Part shown: piece by piece, positions 8,213 through 17,215 of the stretch | How positions within the stretch are numbered: position 1 is the first letter of the stretch | How the letters are laid out: every line of letters starts with the position of its first letter | Assembly: GCA_900545275.1 (NCBI GenBank) | Contig: UQYG01000001.1 | Span: forward strand, 240,552-304,551 | Reading direction: 5' to 3' | DNA from: an uncultured Sutterella sp. | GTDB taxonomy: Bacteria > Pseudomonadota > Gammaproteobacteria > Burkholderiales > Burkholderiaceae_F | DNA length: 64,000 nucleotides | Made by a program: the position numbers and the translations under genes | Notes under the pieces: model-generated | Told to the model about the DNA's origin: nothing | The model's input: only the letters and a program-made list of their open reading frames with translations | Database searches by the model: none

Positions 8213-9344
8213 TTACTTCTGTACTGAAAAACCTTCTCGAGTAGCCAGATCAAAAGCAACTTCGACTACCTTATCCATATCATAGTATCGGTAAGAACCT
8301 AGTCGACCAGCGAAGATAACGTTACGGGCATCCTCGTGAGTTTGTGCAAGTTTTAAGTACTGTTCGTAGAGGCTAGAGTTTTTAGCGTCGTTTACCGGAT
8401 AGTAGGGTTCTTTTGAAAGATTCCACTCTTCAGGATATTCACGGCTAATAACTGTAATATCTTTACGTCCCTGTGTGCCAAAAACGAAATGTTTGTGTTC
8501 GATAATTCTCGTATATGGAACTTCTCGTTCTGTGTAGTTTACTACCGCGACGCCTTGATAATTTTCGTAAGGGAGGATCTGAGTTTCAAAACGAACGGTT
8601 CGGTATTCAAGAGGTCCGAAACAATAATCAAAAAAAGCATCGATAGGGCCAGTAAAAATCACCTTACGAGCAATTGACGAAAGCTCTTTTCGATTCAAAA
8701 GGTAATCAACTCCGAGTCGCACTTCGATACCTTTGAGCAACCGTTCCACCAACTGAGTATATCCTTCAATTGGAATGCCTTGAAAACGTGCATTAAAATA
8801 GTTGTTGTCAAAAGTCAGTCGCACAGGGAGACGTTTAATGATAGACGCAGGCAGATGCTTGCAATCGCGTCCCCACTGTTTTTCCGTATAACCTTTGATG
8901 AGCTTATGGTAGATGTCTGTACCAACAAGGCTGATAGCCTGCTCTTCAAGATTCTTCGGGGAAGTTATCTGTGCCTCCTGTCTCTGTTGTGCAATTATTC
9001 TTTGTGCTTCGGTTGGAGTTTTTACACCCCACAGGGTGTAGAAAGTATTCATGTTAAAGGGAAGGTTGTAGAGGGAATTTTTGTAATTTGCAATGGGGGA
9101 GTTGATGAAATTGTTAAAAGTAGCGAAGCGGTTGATAAACTTCCAAACGGATTCATTTGAGGTATGAAAAATATGAGCTCCGTAAATATGAACTGGAATT
9201 CCTTCGACAGCCTCAGTATATATATTACCGGCGAGATGATGTCTTTTTTTCAATAACCAGACATTTCTTTCCGGCAGCATGGGCAATATTTGCAAATACG
9301 GAATTGAAAAGTCCACTGCCAACTAAAAGATAATCATAGGTCAC
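8213..9344 (-). pseudogene. glf: UDP-galactopyranose mutase, frameshifted in an A7 tract near the N-terminus
   Basis: Glf converts UDP-galactopyranose to UDP-galactofuranose using reduced FAD. The main frame has GNIYTE, GAHIFHT, GYTEKQWGRD, the segment ending FTGPIDAFFDYCFG, and the C-terminal GRLGSYRYYDMDKV, all diagnostic. The true start is a GTG at 9344 with an upstream ACGGAG ribosome binding site. It opens TYDYLLVGSGLFNSVFA, the Rossmann FAD-binding motif, and continues to CLVIEK. There the frame runs into stop after KTSSRR, because the A tract on the coding strand (9244-9250) has seven A instead of the six needed to continue as EKRHHLAGN. Removing one A gives a normal protein of about 376 residues. 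This is either a true inactivating or phase-variable indel, or a sequencing error. Confidence 0.85.
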
Positions 9345-9365
9345 AGCTAAACTCCGTTATCATCG

Positions 9366-10463
9366 TCAAGGATTTTTGATGTTGCGCATGTAGCAGTTCA
9401 TCAAACTTAGGTCTTGTGTAATTTTGGCTAGTTTGACTTGCCTGAGTTTTAGACCAAAAATCACATATTCGCGAAAGTATTTGTAGTCATTTTTGTGGTA
9501 AATAAGACAATAGATAGGTTTCGGAATGATGGGACAAGATATCGGAATAAAACAGTCTTTGCTTTTTTTTATGTCTTTGAATTCAAACTGATTTAAGAAA
9601 TCCCTTGATTTGCTGACAAATTCCTTTCTTAAAGAGGAGTTGGTCTTTAGAGTCACGTATCGTTCGAAAAGTAAGCGTAGACATATTCTTGAATATAACA
9701 TAGAGAAGGCTGAACTCTCTGTAAGGGTTGTCTTGAGAATATCTCTTAGTTGAGTTAAGACCGAGAATATGTCAAAAATACGAGGGGATGCCTCTGAGGT
9801 TATTTGCCCCGGTCTTTTGATTCGATATCTATATAGAGATTTTGGAAGATAATAGATTTTCTTGGCTACGGATAAGTAGCGATAGTAAAACGCGTGATCT
9901 TCGTATAACTCATTTTCTTTATAGTAAATTTTATTTTTCTTTATTATCTCTGTTCTGTAGAGCTTATTCCAGGCAGAAGGCCAAATGTCTACTAGCGAGC
10001 GAAGGTCTTTTTGCGCATCATAGCAATCAAAGGCTACATCAAAATCATGAAAAGGCTTCTTGTGTCGAAGATTTACCGAAGAGGTGTCTATATGAATAAG
10101 GTCGCAAAACACCATATCGGCGTTATGTTTCGTCATAGACTCCAGTAGATCGGAAATATAATTTTCTTCGATTTCATCGTCAGAGTCGATGAAACAGATG
10201 AATTCTCCAGACGCGGCATTAATTCCTGTGTTGCGTGCCCCTCCAAGCCCTCTGTTTTTATCATGATATAGAATCTTTATTCTGGAATCAGATTTTTGCA
10301 GATTCTTCAATACTGTTAAGGAATTGTCTAATGATAAATCATCGATACAAATAATTTCTAGGTTTGGGTAAGTTTGGTTTGTGATCGAACTGATGCATCG
10401 AGCTAAGTAATTCTCTACGTTATAAATTGGAACGATCACAGAAACTAAAGGGGTAGGCATCAT
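9366..10463 (-). CDS. Family 2 glycosyltransferase
   Basis: 365 residues. The N-terminal GT-A domain begins VSVIVPIYNVENYLARC and carries the nucleotide-sugar binding acidic residues in CIDDLSLDN, the GLGGARNTGI segment and the metal-binding FIDSDDEI. The C-terminal half is less conserved, and no membrane segment is obvious. It should transfer a sugar to a growing surface glycan at the cytoplasmic face of the inner membrane; donor and acceptor are not predictable. The start ATG overlaps the stop of the upstream GT4 gene (ATGA), indicating translational coupling, and glf starts 21 bases after its stop. A second ATG lies directly after the first. Composition is AT-rich like its neighbours. Confidence 0.9.
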   Translation of the reverse strand: MMPTPLVSVIVPIYNVENYLARCISSITNQTYPNLEIICIDDLSLDNSLTVLKNLQKSDSRIKILYHDKNRGLGGARNTGINAASGEFICFIDSDDEIEENYISDLLESMTKHNADMVFCDLIHIDTSSVNLRHKKPFHDFDVAFDCYDAQKDLRSLVDIWPSAWNKLYRTEIIKKNKIYYKENELYEDHAFYYRYLSVAKKIYYLPKSLYRYRIKRPGQITSEASPRIFDIFSVLTQLRDILKTTLTESSAFSMLYSRICLRLLFERYVTLKTNSSLRKEFVSKSRDFLNQFEFKDIKKSKDCFIPISCPIIPKPIYCLIYHKNDYKYFREYVIFGLKLRQVKLAKITQDLSLMNCYMRNIKNP

Positions 10464-11755
10464 AGCAAACCTTCATCTTTGTAGTAATTTTGTATTAGGT
10501 TGATGTAGTTTTTTGCGAATTCAGTTTCGCAAAACCATCTCTTAAATTGTTCTTGTACGTCTTCGGCTTTTTTTCGTTTTTCTGGGTGATTATATTGATC
10601 AATGATTTCGTTTGCGATCTCTTCAGGATTTGCTTCGACAAGGCTAATGCTATTTGTTAGTTTGAATATGGTTTTATTTCCCCCGGTATTAGTGGCCAAT
10701 ATGTTACTCCCCAAGGATAAAGCTTCGAGCATAATTAAGTCAAAATAAGTTCTTCTGTTCGAAAGCACAAAAAGATCTGAAGCTTTCAGTACTGTAGCGG
10801 GGTTAACCCAACCAAGTTCTTTCCATTGAGGATGTTGGGGCGATGGATAAAGACGGTTTTCGCGTCCTGCGACGACAAAAGAAATAGGATAGTTTTGTTC
10901 GAAGACTTTATATGCAGCTTTACATAAAAGATCGTATCCCTTCACGCCGTTGTGGCGACCAATATACGAAACGATAAAATTATCGGAAGGAATACCTAAT
11001 TTTTCCTTGGCTTCTTCTTTGCTGCAACACTCAGTTAGGCCGATTGAGCCGGTAATAAGAAATAGTATTTTCTTGTTATTGATTAGTTGGTCAAAATTTT
11101 CAACGGTCTGGTAGTAAGGTTCCATGGATTCCTTACTAGGGAATATAATTGCGTCTACAGCAGAAAAAGTTTTTGTTTGTAATTTCTCGCAGGCAAGAGT
11201 GAAGGGCTGGATATGCTTCTCTGATAGACCTGATTCTCTATAAGAATTTGAGAGCTCTATCGATGGTGCTTCAGGCATATGCGATGTAAGAATGATCTTG
11301 ATCTGATTCCGTTTTCCCATAGCAAGCAAGGTGCTGTGTGCCTCAGCTGCATCGATGAATGTATGACAATGAATCGACTTGATGTTTTGATGAGTTTGGA
11401 TAAAAATTTTAAGGGTTTCGTTTTGAATTTCATTGGAGCATAGGTCCAAAAAATATTTTGTTCGCTTTGCGATCCCTTTTCTTTTGGATCTGCCAATGAA
11501 ATTTGTGTAAAATCTGTTTAACTTATTGAAAGATGAGATTTTTTGTTTGATGAATGCAAATATCGCTGTCTTTTGATTATTTTTGCTTTTGTTTTTTGCG
11601 ACGCCTGTAAGGAACCATATAGAAAAGTCTTCAGGGTTGGGAATCTTGTCAAGCCCTATTTTCAAATTGGCTAAATATCCTGTAGGCCCGCCAGCCCTAG
11701 GGTCTAAATGATAGGAATAGTAAACTAAATGAAGAGGCCTGCTATCTTTAGGCAT
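10460..11755 (-). CDS. Family 4-type glycosyltransferase
   Basis: 431 residues with the two-lobed GT-B pattern. The N-terminal acceptor lobe starts LHLVYYSYHLDPRAGGPTGY. The C-terminal nucleotide-sugar lobe contains YIGRHNGVKGYDLL, the LGWVNP segment, the ASDLFVLSNRR element and FDLIMLEALSLGSNILATNTGG, matching the Glycos_transf_1 domain in which the Glu of the E-x7-E region contacts the donor. It is the first gene of the AT-rich glycan operon, followed by GT2 and glf. Its specificity is not predictable. The ribosome binding site before the ATG is poor. Confidence 0.88.
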   Translation of the reverse strand: MPKDSRPLHLVYYSYHLDPRAGGPTGYLANLKIGLDKIPNPEDFSIWFLTGVAKNKSKNNQKTAIFAFIKQKISSFNKLNRFYTNFIGRSKRKGIAKRTKYFLDLCSNEIQNETLKIFIQTHQNIKSIHCHTFIDAAEAHSTLLAMGKRNQIKIILTSHMPEAPSIELSNSYRESGLSEKHIQPFTLACEKLQTKTFSAVDAIIFPSKESMEPYYQTVENFDQLINNKKILFLITGSIGLTECCSKEEAKEKLGIPSDNFIVSYIGRHNGVKGYDLLCKAAYKVFEQNYPISFVVAGRENRLYPSPQHPQWKELGWVNPATVLKASDLFVLSNRRTYFDLIMLEALSLGSNILATNTGGNKTIFKLTNSISLVEANPEEIANEIIDQYNHPEKRKKAEDVQEQFKRWFCETEFAKNYINLIQNYYKDEGLL

Positions 11756-11802
11756 GATTCTGGTGGGTAGTTTTTATTTGAAATCTTGATCGGAAAAGAA
11801 AA

Positions 11803-11835
11803 AAGTTACTCCGAAGTGAAATTTCGGAGTAACTT
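11803..11835 (-). terminator. argH terminator
   Basis: AAGTTACTCCGAA (11803-11815) pairs perfectly with TTCGGAGTAACTT (11823-11835). Read on the minus strand, it comes directly after the argH stop and is followed by a T-rich run. Confidence 0.85.
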
Positions 11836-11857
11836 CATTTGCATTTTCTAACTCGAA

Positions 11858-13288
11858 TTAATTGCTATTACGTTCGGCTATAATGCCTTCCCAACGAGCC
11901 ACCTGCTTGCGAACCTGTTCGGGAGCTGTGCCGCCGAGGTGGTTGCGGGCCTTGACGGAGCCTTCAAGCTTGAGGACTTCGTAGACGTCTTCCCCGATTT
12001 CCTTCGAGAAGCTCTGCAGAACGTCGAGCGGAAGCTCTTCAAGACCGCAATTTCGGTTGGCGGCTTCGCGGACGGTCTGACCGACGATGTCGTGGGCCGT
12101 ACGGAAGGGAACGCCGTGACGAACCAGGTAGTCGGCGAGGTCGGTCGCGGTCGGGAAGCCGGCCTGGCAGGCCTGGAGCATCATGTCGGCGCGAGGTTCA
12201 ACACCGGCCATCATGTCGCAGAAGGCGCGAAGCGTGTCTTTTACCGTGTCGATCGTGTCGAAGACCGGTTCCTTGTCTTCCTGGAAGTCCTTGTTGTAGG
12301 CAAGGGGCGTGCCCTTCATGAGCGTGAGCATCGCGATGAGGTCGCCGTAGACACGGCCCGACTTGCCGCGGGCGGTTTCCGGAACGTCCGGGTTCTTCTT
12401 CTGCGGCATGATGGAACTCCCCGTCGTGAAGCGGTCGGGGAGCTTGATGAAGGAGAAGCGCTGGCTCATCCAGGTGACGAGTTCTTCCGAAAGACGCGAG
12501 ATGTGCATCATCAGAACCGACGAGGCGGCGCAGAATTCGATCGCGAAGTCGCGGTCGGAAACGGCGTCGAGCGAATTCTGCGCGACGGCTTCAAAACCGA
12601 GGAGTTCGGCCGTGTATTCGCGGTCGATCGGATAGGTGGTGCCAGCAAGGGCCGCGGCGCCGAGGGGGCTGCGGTTGACGCGGCGGCGCACGTCGAGGAA
12701 ACGTTCGCGGTCACGCTCGAACATTTCGACGTAGGCGAGCATGTGGTGACCGAAGGTCACGGGCTGTGCGACCTGCATGTGGGTGAAGCCCGGCATGATG
12801 ATGTCGCTGCCGCGCTTGGCCTGGGCAACGAGCACTTCCTGGAGGTGTTCGATGCGGGAGACGATCGTGTCGATTTCACCGCGCAGATAGAGGCGGATGT
12901 CGGTCGCGACCTGGTCGTTGCGGGAACGGCCCGTGTGCAGACGCTTGCCGGCGTCGCCGATCAAAGCGGTAAGGCGGGCTTCGATGTTGAGGTGCACGTC
13001 TTCGAGTTCGAGCTGCCACTCAAAAACACCCTTTTCGATTTCCTCCTTGATCTGAGCCATGCCGCGGCGGATGTCTTCGAGATCCTTTTCGGAAATCACG
13101 CCGATTTTCTGGAGCATCGCGGCGTGGGCGAGCGAACCCTGAATGTCTGCGAAGGCCATGCGCTTGTCAAAATCCACGCTGGCGGTGTAGCGGAGAACGA
13201 AGGCGTCGACGGGTTCCGAGAAGCGGCCGGACCAGGCCTTCTTTTTGGCGTGCAGCGGATCGTTCGAAAAATCTTCTTCAAAGCTCAT
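11858..13288 (-). CDS. argH: Argininosuccinate lyase
   Basis: ArgH splits argininosuccinate into arginine and fumarate, the last step of arginine synthesis. The 476-residue protein belongs to the fumarase/aspartase superfamily. It shows WSGRF near the N-terminus, HTGRSRNDQVATDIRLYLR, the region with GFTHMQVAQPVTFGHH carrying the catalytic His, and the superfamily signature GSSIMPQKKNPD, whose mobile loop carries the catalytic Ser. Length is normal. The chosen ATG is preceded by AAAAGGAACC. It is transcribed alone, away from the tRNA cluster, and ends at a strong terminator. Confidence 0.98.
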   Translation of the reverse strand: MSFEEDFSNDPLHAKKKAWSGRFSEPVDAFVLRYTASVDFDKRMAFADIQGSLAHAAMLQKIGVISEKDLEDIRRGMAQIKEEIEKGVFEWQLELEDVHLNIEARLTALIGDAGKRLHTGRSRNDQVATDIRLYLRGEIDTIVSRIEHLQEVLVAQAKRGSDIIMPGFTHMQVAQPVTFGHHMLAYVEMFERDRERFLDVRRRVNRSPLGAAALAGTTYPIDREYTAELLGFEAVAQNSLDAVSDRDFAIEFCAASSVLMMHISRLSEELVTWMSQRFSFIKLPDRFTTGSSIMPQKKNPDVPETARGKSGRVYGDLIAMLTLMKGTPLAYNKDFQEDKEPVFDTIDTVKDTLRAFCDMMAGVEPRADMMLQACQAGFPTATDLADYLVRHGVPFRTAHDIVGQTVREAANRNCGLEELPLDVLQSFSKEIGEDVYEVLKLEGSVKARNHLGGTAPEQVRKQVARWEGIIAERNSN

Positions 13289-13455
13289 AGCGGTTCCTTT
13301 TGTTTGGGGGGAGGGATGACTTGAGTCGCGCGTTATTGTATCGGAACGCTTGCGTCCGGGCGAAGAAATTCCTCACGTGGGACTTTCGTGCGAAACCGAA
13401 TGTTTGCAAAACGTTTCAAAATGCAACCTCTCGCGAGCGACTTGAGCACCATGCC

Positions 13456-13461
13456 TATAAT
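13456..13461 (+). promoter_or_regulatory. Consensus -10 box of the tRNA Pro-Arg-His cluster
   Basis: TATAAT lies 10 bases before the tRNA-Pro 5' end. No good -35 is seen at the expected spacing. The position fits transcription starting at or just before the tRNA. Confidence 0.6.
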
Positions 13462-13470
13462 GCACCCTTT

Positions 13471-13547
13471 CGGGGTGTAGCGCAGTCTGGTAGCGCGCCT
13501 GCTTTGGGAGCAGGATGTCGGGAGTTCGAATCTCTTCACCCCGACCA
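13471..13547 (+). tRNA. tRNA-Pro (anticodon TGG)
   Basis: A full cloverleaf of 77 bases with encoded CCA. The acceptor CGGGGTG pairs with CACCCCG; the anticodon stem CCTGC/GCAGG carries the loop with TGG at 13505-13507; the T arm has GTTCGAATC. It is the first gene of a three-tRNA cluster. Confidence 0.97.
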
Positions 13548-13557
13548 CCGAACACGG

Positions 13558-13634
13558 CCGCCCGTAGCTCAGTTGGATAGAGCATCGGCCTTCTAAGCCG
13601 GCGGTCGCAGGTTCGATTCCTGCCGGGCGGGCCA
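13558..13634 (+). tRNA. tRNA-Arg (anticodon TCT)
   Basis: 77 bases with encoded CCA. The acceptor CCGCCCG pairs with CGGGCGG, and TCT sits at 13592-13594 in the anticodon loop. It lies 10 bases after tRNA-Pro, so the two are co-transcribed. Confidence 0.97.
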
Positions 13635-13646
13635 AAAAATTCGGAT

Positions 13647-13723
13647 GGTGCGAATAGCTCAGTTGGTAGAGTCCCGGATTGTGATTCCGGTTGTCGTGGG
13701 TTCGAGTCCCATTTCGCACCCCA
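13647..13723 (+). tRNA. tRNA-His (anticodon GTG)
   Basis: The acceptor GTGCGAA pairs with TTCGCAC, and the extra G at 13647 opposes discriminator C (13720), the histidine identity pair (G-1:C73). GTG is at 13681-13683 and CCA is encoded. It is the last tRNA of the cluster. Confidence 0.97.
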
Positions 13724-13730
13724 CCAAAAC

Positions 13731-13772
13731 AAAAGCTCGCGTTGCTTTTCTTCGGCAACGCGAGCTTTTTTT
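13731..13772 (+). terminator. Terminator of the tRNA cluster
   Basis: AAAAGCTCGCGTTGC (13731-13745) pairs perfectly with GCAACGCGAGCTTTT (13755-13769), followed by a T-run. A-rich 5' sequence makes it potentially bidirectional, so it could also end the minus-strand gene at 13796. Confidence 0.9.
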
Positions 13773-13795
13773 CTATTCAACGATCCGACAGCTGA

Positions 13796-14095
13796 TCAAA
13801 CCTTGGCGTAAAGCTTCGTGAAGGAAGCGTACTGCGAGGTCGCGGCCTCATCCGCGGGCACATAAAAAGCCGTGCCGACTTCCAATCCGAGAATGTCGCT
13901 CACGGCGAAATAACGAAGCTTCGGGCAGACGCCGGAATTCGAGCCGCCTTCGGTCTGGTAGGCGAGCATCTTGAGTTCGTTCGTAGTCGTCATGCCGATG
14001 GCATAGGGAGAAACGACGCGGTCGAATCCGTGATAGCCGAAGTTGAGCGTGCGGTGACCTTCAATGGCCTCCACGATCGTGTCCACCGTAGTCAT
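13796..14095 (-). CDS. Small WYL-domain-like protein of unknown function
   Basis: A 99-residue protein. MTTVDTIVEAIEGHRTLNF followed by GYHGFDRVVSPYAIGM resembles the opening of a WYL domain (helix, then Y-x-G, then R-x-V-x-P-Y), a small ligand- or nucleic-acid-binding fold usually attached to an HTH regulator. Here there is no HTH, no WYL triad is evident, and the protein consists of this domain alone. The start at 14095 is chosen because GAGGAG lies nine bases upstream; a longer in-frame reading from 14164 lacks support. It stands alone between the tRNA cluster and valS. Function is unknown, and the WYL assignment is by eye and tentative. Confidence 0.75.
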   Translation of the reverse strand: MTTVDTIVEAIEGHRTLNFGYHGFDRVVSPYAIGMTTTNELKMLAYQTEGGSNSGVCPKLRYFAVSDILGLEVGTAFYVPADEAATSQYASFTKLYAKV

Positions 14096-14261
14096 GATGT
14101 TTGACTCCTCTAAAGGCGCCGCGAAGAAAGAATCGTTCGCGACGGGTTTTGGTTGTTGGTTCACTTTCCATTATGGCAAGACGAAGGCGAATGCGGCCGA
14201 CGCGTTCGAAAAAGCCCGCTTTTTGCCAAAACTTTCTCCTTTGGGGCTTGCTCTGGATCAT

Positions 14262-14294
14262 GAAAAGACCCTCCCCATCGGATGACGGAGAGGG
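14262..14294 (-). terminator. valS terminator
   Basis: On the minus strand CCCTCTCC (14294-14287) pairs with GGGGAGGG (14276-14269), followed by TCTTTTC. It lies 47 bases after the valS stop. Confidence 0.7.
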
Positions 14295-14340
14295 CCAATG
14301 AAGAGATTTCGTCTAGTCCCCGAACGGGGAGAACCGACGC

Positions 14341-17178
14341 TTAGGCTTCAGGAAGTCGCGAGAGCTGTTCGCGCACCTTGGCGAGAAGATCTGTGAAGTC
14401 GGCGAGACGCTTCTTTTCCTGATCCACCACGGCCTGCGGGGCACGGGAGACGAAACGTTCGTTGGCGAGCTTCGCTTCGCACTTCTTGATTTCGCCTTCG
14501 ATTCGTTCGACTTCCTTCGTCAAACGAAGGCGTTCGGCGGCGACGTCGATTTCGACCTTGAGCATGAGCTTGAAGTCGCCCACGATCGCAACGGGCGCGA
14601 TCGAACCCTTCGCCGCAGCGGAGAGGTCGCCGACGTGTTCAACGGCTTCCAGGCGAGCGAGCGCCTGCAGATAAGGCGCAGCTTCGGCAGCCGTCGCCGC
14701 GTCGCCTTCGATCAGAAGCGGAACGCGAACAGAAGGAGAGAGCTTCATCTCGCCGCGCAGATTGCGCACCGCGTCGATCATGTCCTTGACGAGCTTCATC
14801 TTCCCTTCGGCGGCTTCGCAGACGTTGTCCGTCGCCTTCGGGTAGGCCTGAATCATGACGGAGGTTTCTTCGTCGGCCGCACGCGTGCCGGCGACCACCG
14901 AAACCTTCTGCCAAAGCTCTTCCGTAATGAAGGGGATGATCGGGTGGGCAAGACGCAACACCGTTTCGAGAACCGTCACGAGGGTGTGACGCGTAGCCCT
15001 GCAGGCGGCTTCATCGCCCTTCAGCTGCACCTTGGCGAGTTCCAGGTACCAGTCGCAGTATTCGTTCCAGACGAAGGAATAAATGGCGTTCGCCGCATTG
15101 TCGAGACGATAGTCGGCGAAGGCTTCGCGAACCGTACGGATCGTGCGGTCGAGTTCGCCCAGAATCCAGCGGTCGACAAAGGAGAAGCTCATCGGGCTCG
15201 AGGCGGTTTCACCCACGCCGCAGTCCTTGTCTTCGACGTTCATCAACACGAAGCGCGTGGCGTTCCAGAGCTTGTTGCAGAAGTTGCGGTAGCCTTCGGC
15301 GCGCTTCAGGTCAAAGTTCACGTTGCGGCCAAGCGTGGCGTAGGCCGCCATCGTAAAGCGCAGCGCGTCCGCCCCGTGCGCTGCAATGCCGTTGGGATAG
15401 TGTTCGCGAAGCTTCTTTTCGACGTACGGCGCCTTTTCCGGCTGACGAAGCCCCATCGTGTTCTTCTTGATGAGGTTTTCGAGGTCGATCCCCTGAATGA
15501 TGTCGAGCGGGTCGAGGGTGTTACCCTCGCTCTTGGACATCTTCTTCCCTTCGGCGTCGCGCACGAGACCGTGGATGTAGACGTTCTTGAAGGGAACTCG
15601 TCCCGTGAAATGGCGCGTCATCATCACCATGCGGGCGACCCAGAAGAAGATGATGTCGTAGCCCGTCACGAGCACGGTGCTCGGCAGGTACAGGTCGTAC
15701 ATGTCCTTTTCGAGGCCTTCGGGATTGGGCCAGCCAAGGGTCGAGAAGGGAACCATGGCGGAGGAGTACCAGGTGTCGAGCACGTCTTCGTCGCGCGTAA
15801 GCTTCACGCCGGCACCCGCCTTCTGCTGGGCTTCGGCTTCGTTGTGCGCCACGTAGACGTTGCCGGCTTCGTCGTACCAGGCCGGAATCTGATGGCCCCA
15901 CCAGAGCTGACGCGAAATGCACCAGTCCTGAATGTTTTCGAGCCACTGACGGTAAACCCCCTGCCATTCCTTCGGGAAGATGTTGACTTCACCCGATTCG
16001 ACGGCTTCGAGACCCACTTCGGCGATGGATTTGCCCGGATAGAGCGTGCCTTCGGGCGCGGGCTTGCTCATCGCCATGAACCACTGGTCCGAGAGCATCG
16101 GTTCGACCACTTCGCCGGTGCGGGTGACGATCGGCACCATGTGCTTGTGCTTCTTGATCCCGACGAGAAGACCCTGAGCCTTCAGATCGGCGAGCGCCGC
16201 TTCGCGGCATTCGTAGCGGTCCATGCCGCGGTACTTTTCGGGGACGTTGTCGTTCATGCGGGCGGTCTTCGTGAGAACGTTCAGCATGGCGAGGTTGTGA
16301 CGACGGCCGACTTCAAAGTCGTTGAAGTCGTGCGCCGGCGTGATCTTCACGCAGCCCGAACCGAATTCGCGGTCGACGTATTCGTCGGCGATCACGGGGA
16401 TTTCACGGTCGGTGAGCGGAAGCTTCAGGGTCTTCCCGATCAGATGCTGGTAGCGTTCGTCTTCCGGATGAACGGCGACGGCTTGGTCGCCAAAGAGCGT
16501 TTCCGGACGCGTCGTCGCCACGACGACGCCTTCGGAGCCGTCGGCGCCGGGGTAGCGGATTTCCCAGAGGAAACCTTCCTCTTCCTTGTTTTCCACTTCC
16601 AGATCCGACACGGCCGACTGGAGTTTGCAGTCCCAGTTCACGAGACGAGTGCCGCGGTAGATGAGACCTTCTTCGTAGAGCTGCACGAAGGTGTCGACGA
16701 CGACCTTGGAGAGCTTTTCATTCATCGTGAAGTAGGTGTTCTCCCAGTCGACGCTGTCGCCCAAGCGACGCATCTGCGAGAGAATGGTGCCGCCAGAGAA
16801 CTTCTGCCACTCCCAGATCTTCTCGAGGAAGGCTTCACGACCGATGTCGCGCTTGTCGATGCCCTGCGCTTCGAGCTTGCGTTCCACCACGATCTGCGTC
16901 GCGATGCCCGCATGGTCAGTGCCGGGAATCCACACGGTGCTGTAGCCGTCCATACGGTGAAAACGCGTAAGCGTGTCCATCACCGTCTGATTGAAGGCGT
17001 GTCCCATGTGAAGAATCCCCGTGATGTTGGGCGGGGGAAGTTGGATGGCAAAGCCCGGCTTCGACGTGTCGGTGCCGGCGCGGAAATACCCGCGCTCTTC
17101 CCAAATCGGGTACCAACGCGCTTCGATGTCGGCGGGCTCGAAGCTCTTGGCGAGTTCTTGATCTTTGGACTGCGTCAT
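14341..17178 (-). CDS. valS: Valyl-tRNA synthetase
   Basis: This class I synthetase charges tRNA-Val and edits mischarged Thr-tRNA. 945 residues. It has the HIGH-type motif in PPPNITGILHMGHAF, the connective-peptide editing domain (ATTRPETLFGDQAVAVHP), the KMSKS motif in KKMSKSEGNTLDP, an anticodon-binding helical domain and the typical C-terminal coiled-coil arm (LTKEVERIEGEIKKCEAKLANE). The start at 17178 (MTQSKDQELAKSFEP) fits family N-termini; the in-frame extension upstream has no homologous character. It is the last gene of the pepA-holC-(17285-17707)-valS run, though a hairpin lies just upstream. Confidence 0.97.
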   Translation of the reverse strand: MTQSKDQELAKSFEPADIEARWYPIWEERGYFRAGTDTSKPGFAIQLPPPNITGILHMGHAFNQTVMDTLTRFHRMDGYSTVWIPGTDHAGIATQIVVERKLEAQGIDKRDIGREAFLEKIWEWQKFSGGTILSQMRRLGDSVDWENTYFTMNEKLSKVVVDTFVQLYEEGLIYRGTRLVNWDCKLQSAVSDLEVENKEEEGFLWEIRYPGADGSEGVVVATTRPETLFGDQAVAVHPEDERYQHLIGKTLKLPLTDREIPVIADEYVDREFGSGCVKITPAHDFNDFEVGRRHNLAMLNVLTKTARMNDNVPEKYRGMDRYECREAALADLKAQGLLVGIKKHKHMVPIVTRTGEVVEPMLSDQWFMAMSKPAPEGTLYPGKSIAEVGLEAVESGEVNIFPKEWQGVYRQWLENIQDWCISRQLWWGHQIPAWYDEAGNVYVAHNEAEAQQKAGAGVKLTRDEDVLDTWYSSAMVPFSTLGWPNPEGLEKDMYDLYLPSTVLVTGYDIIFFWVARMVMMTRHFTGRVPFKNVYIHGLVRDAEGKKMSKSEGNTLDPLDIIQGIDLENLIKKNTMGLRQPEKAPYVEKKLREHYPNGIAAHGADALRFTMAAYATLGRNVNFDLKRAEGYRNFCNKLWNATRFVLMNVEDKDCGVGETASSPMSFSFVDRWILGELDRTIRTVREAFADYRLDNAANAIYSFVWNEYCDWYLELAKVQLKGDEAACRATRHTLVTVLETVLRLAHPIIPFITEELWQKVSVVAGTRAADEETSVMIQAYPKATDNVCEAAEGKMKLVKDMIDAVRNLRGEMKLSPSVRVPLLIEGDAATAAEAAPYLQALARLEAVEHVGDLSAAAKGSIAPVAIVGDFKLMLKVEIDVAAERLRLTKEVERIEGEIKKCEAKLANERFVSRAPQAVVDQEKKRLADFTDLLAKVREQLSRLPEA

Positions 17179-17215
17179 GATCGGAAGATTGAGTAGGTAA
17201 TGTTTGGAAATGAGA

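Larger units (their letters stand above)
8102..11857. other. AT-rich surface-glycan island between dnaE and argH
   Basis: Base composition falls sharply after the dnaE stop and recovers at argH. The block contains three minus-strand genes in the order GT4, GT2, glf, joined by a 4-base overlap and a 21-base gap. Together they suggest a galactofuranose-containing surface polysaccharide. Bases 8102-8212 hold no gene. No transposase, integrase or flanking repeat was recognised, so the acquisition route is unknown. Confidence 0.7.

Noticed and set aside
9244..9251. Programmed -1 frameshift of dnaX type at A-AAA-AAG in glf
   Set aside because: The heptamer is present in frame, but a -1 shift leads into a frame reading DIISP. 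Glf continues only in the +1 frame, so dnaX-like shifting would not restore it.
14635..17196. 853-codon open frame opposite valS
   Set aside because: Antisense shadow of ValS; its His/Val/Arg-rich composition mirrors the complementary strand.
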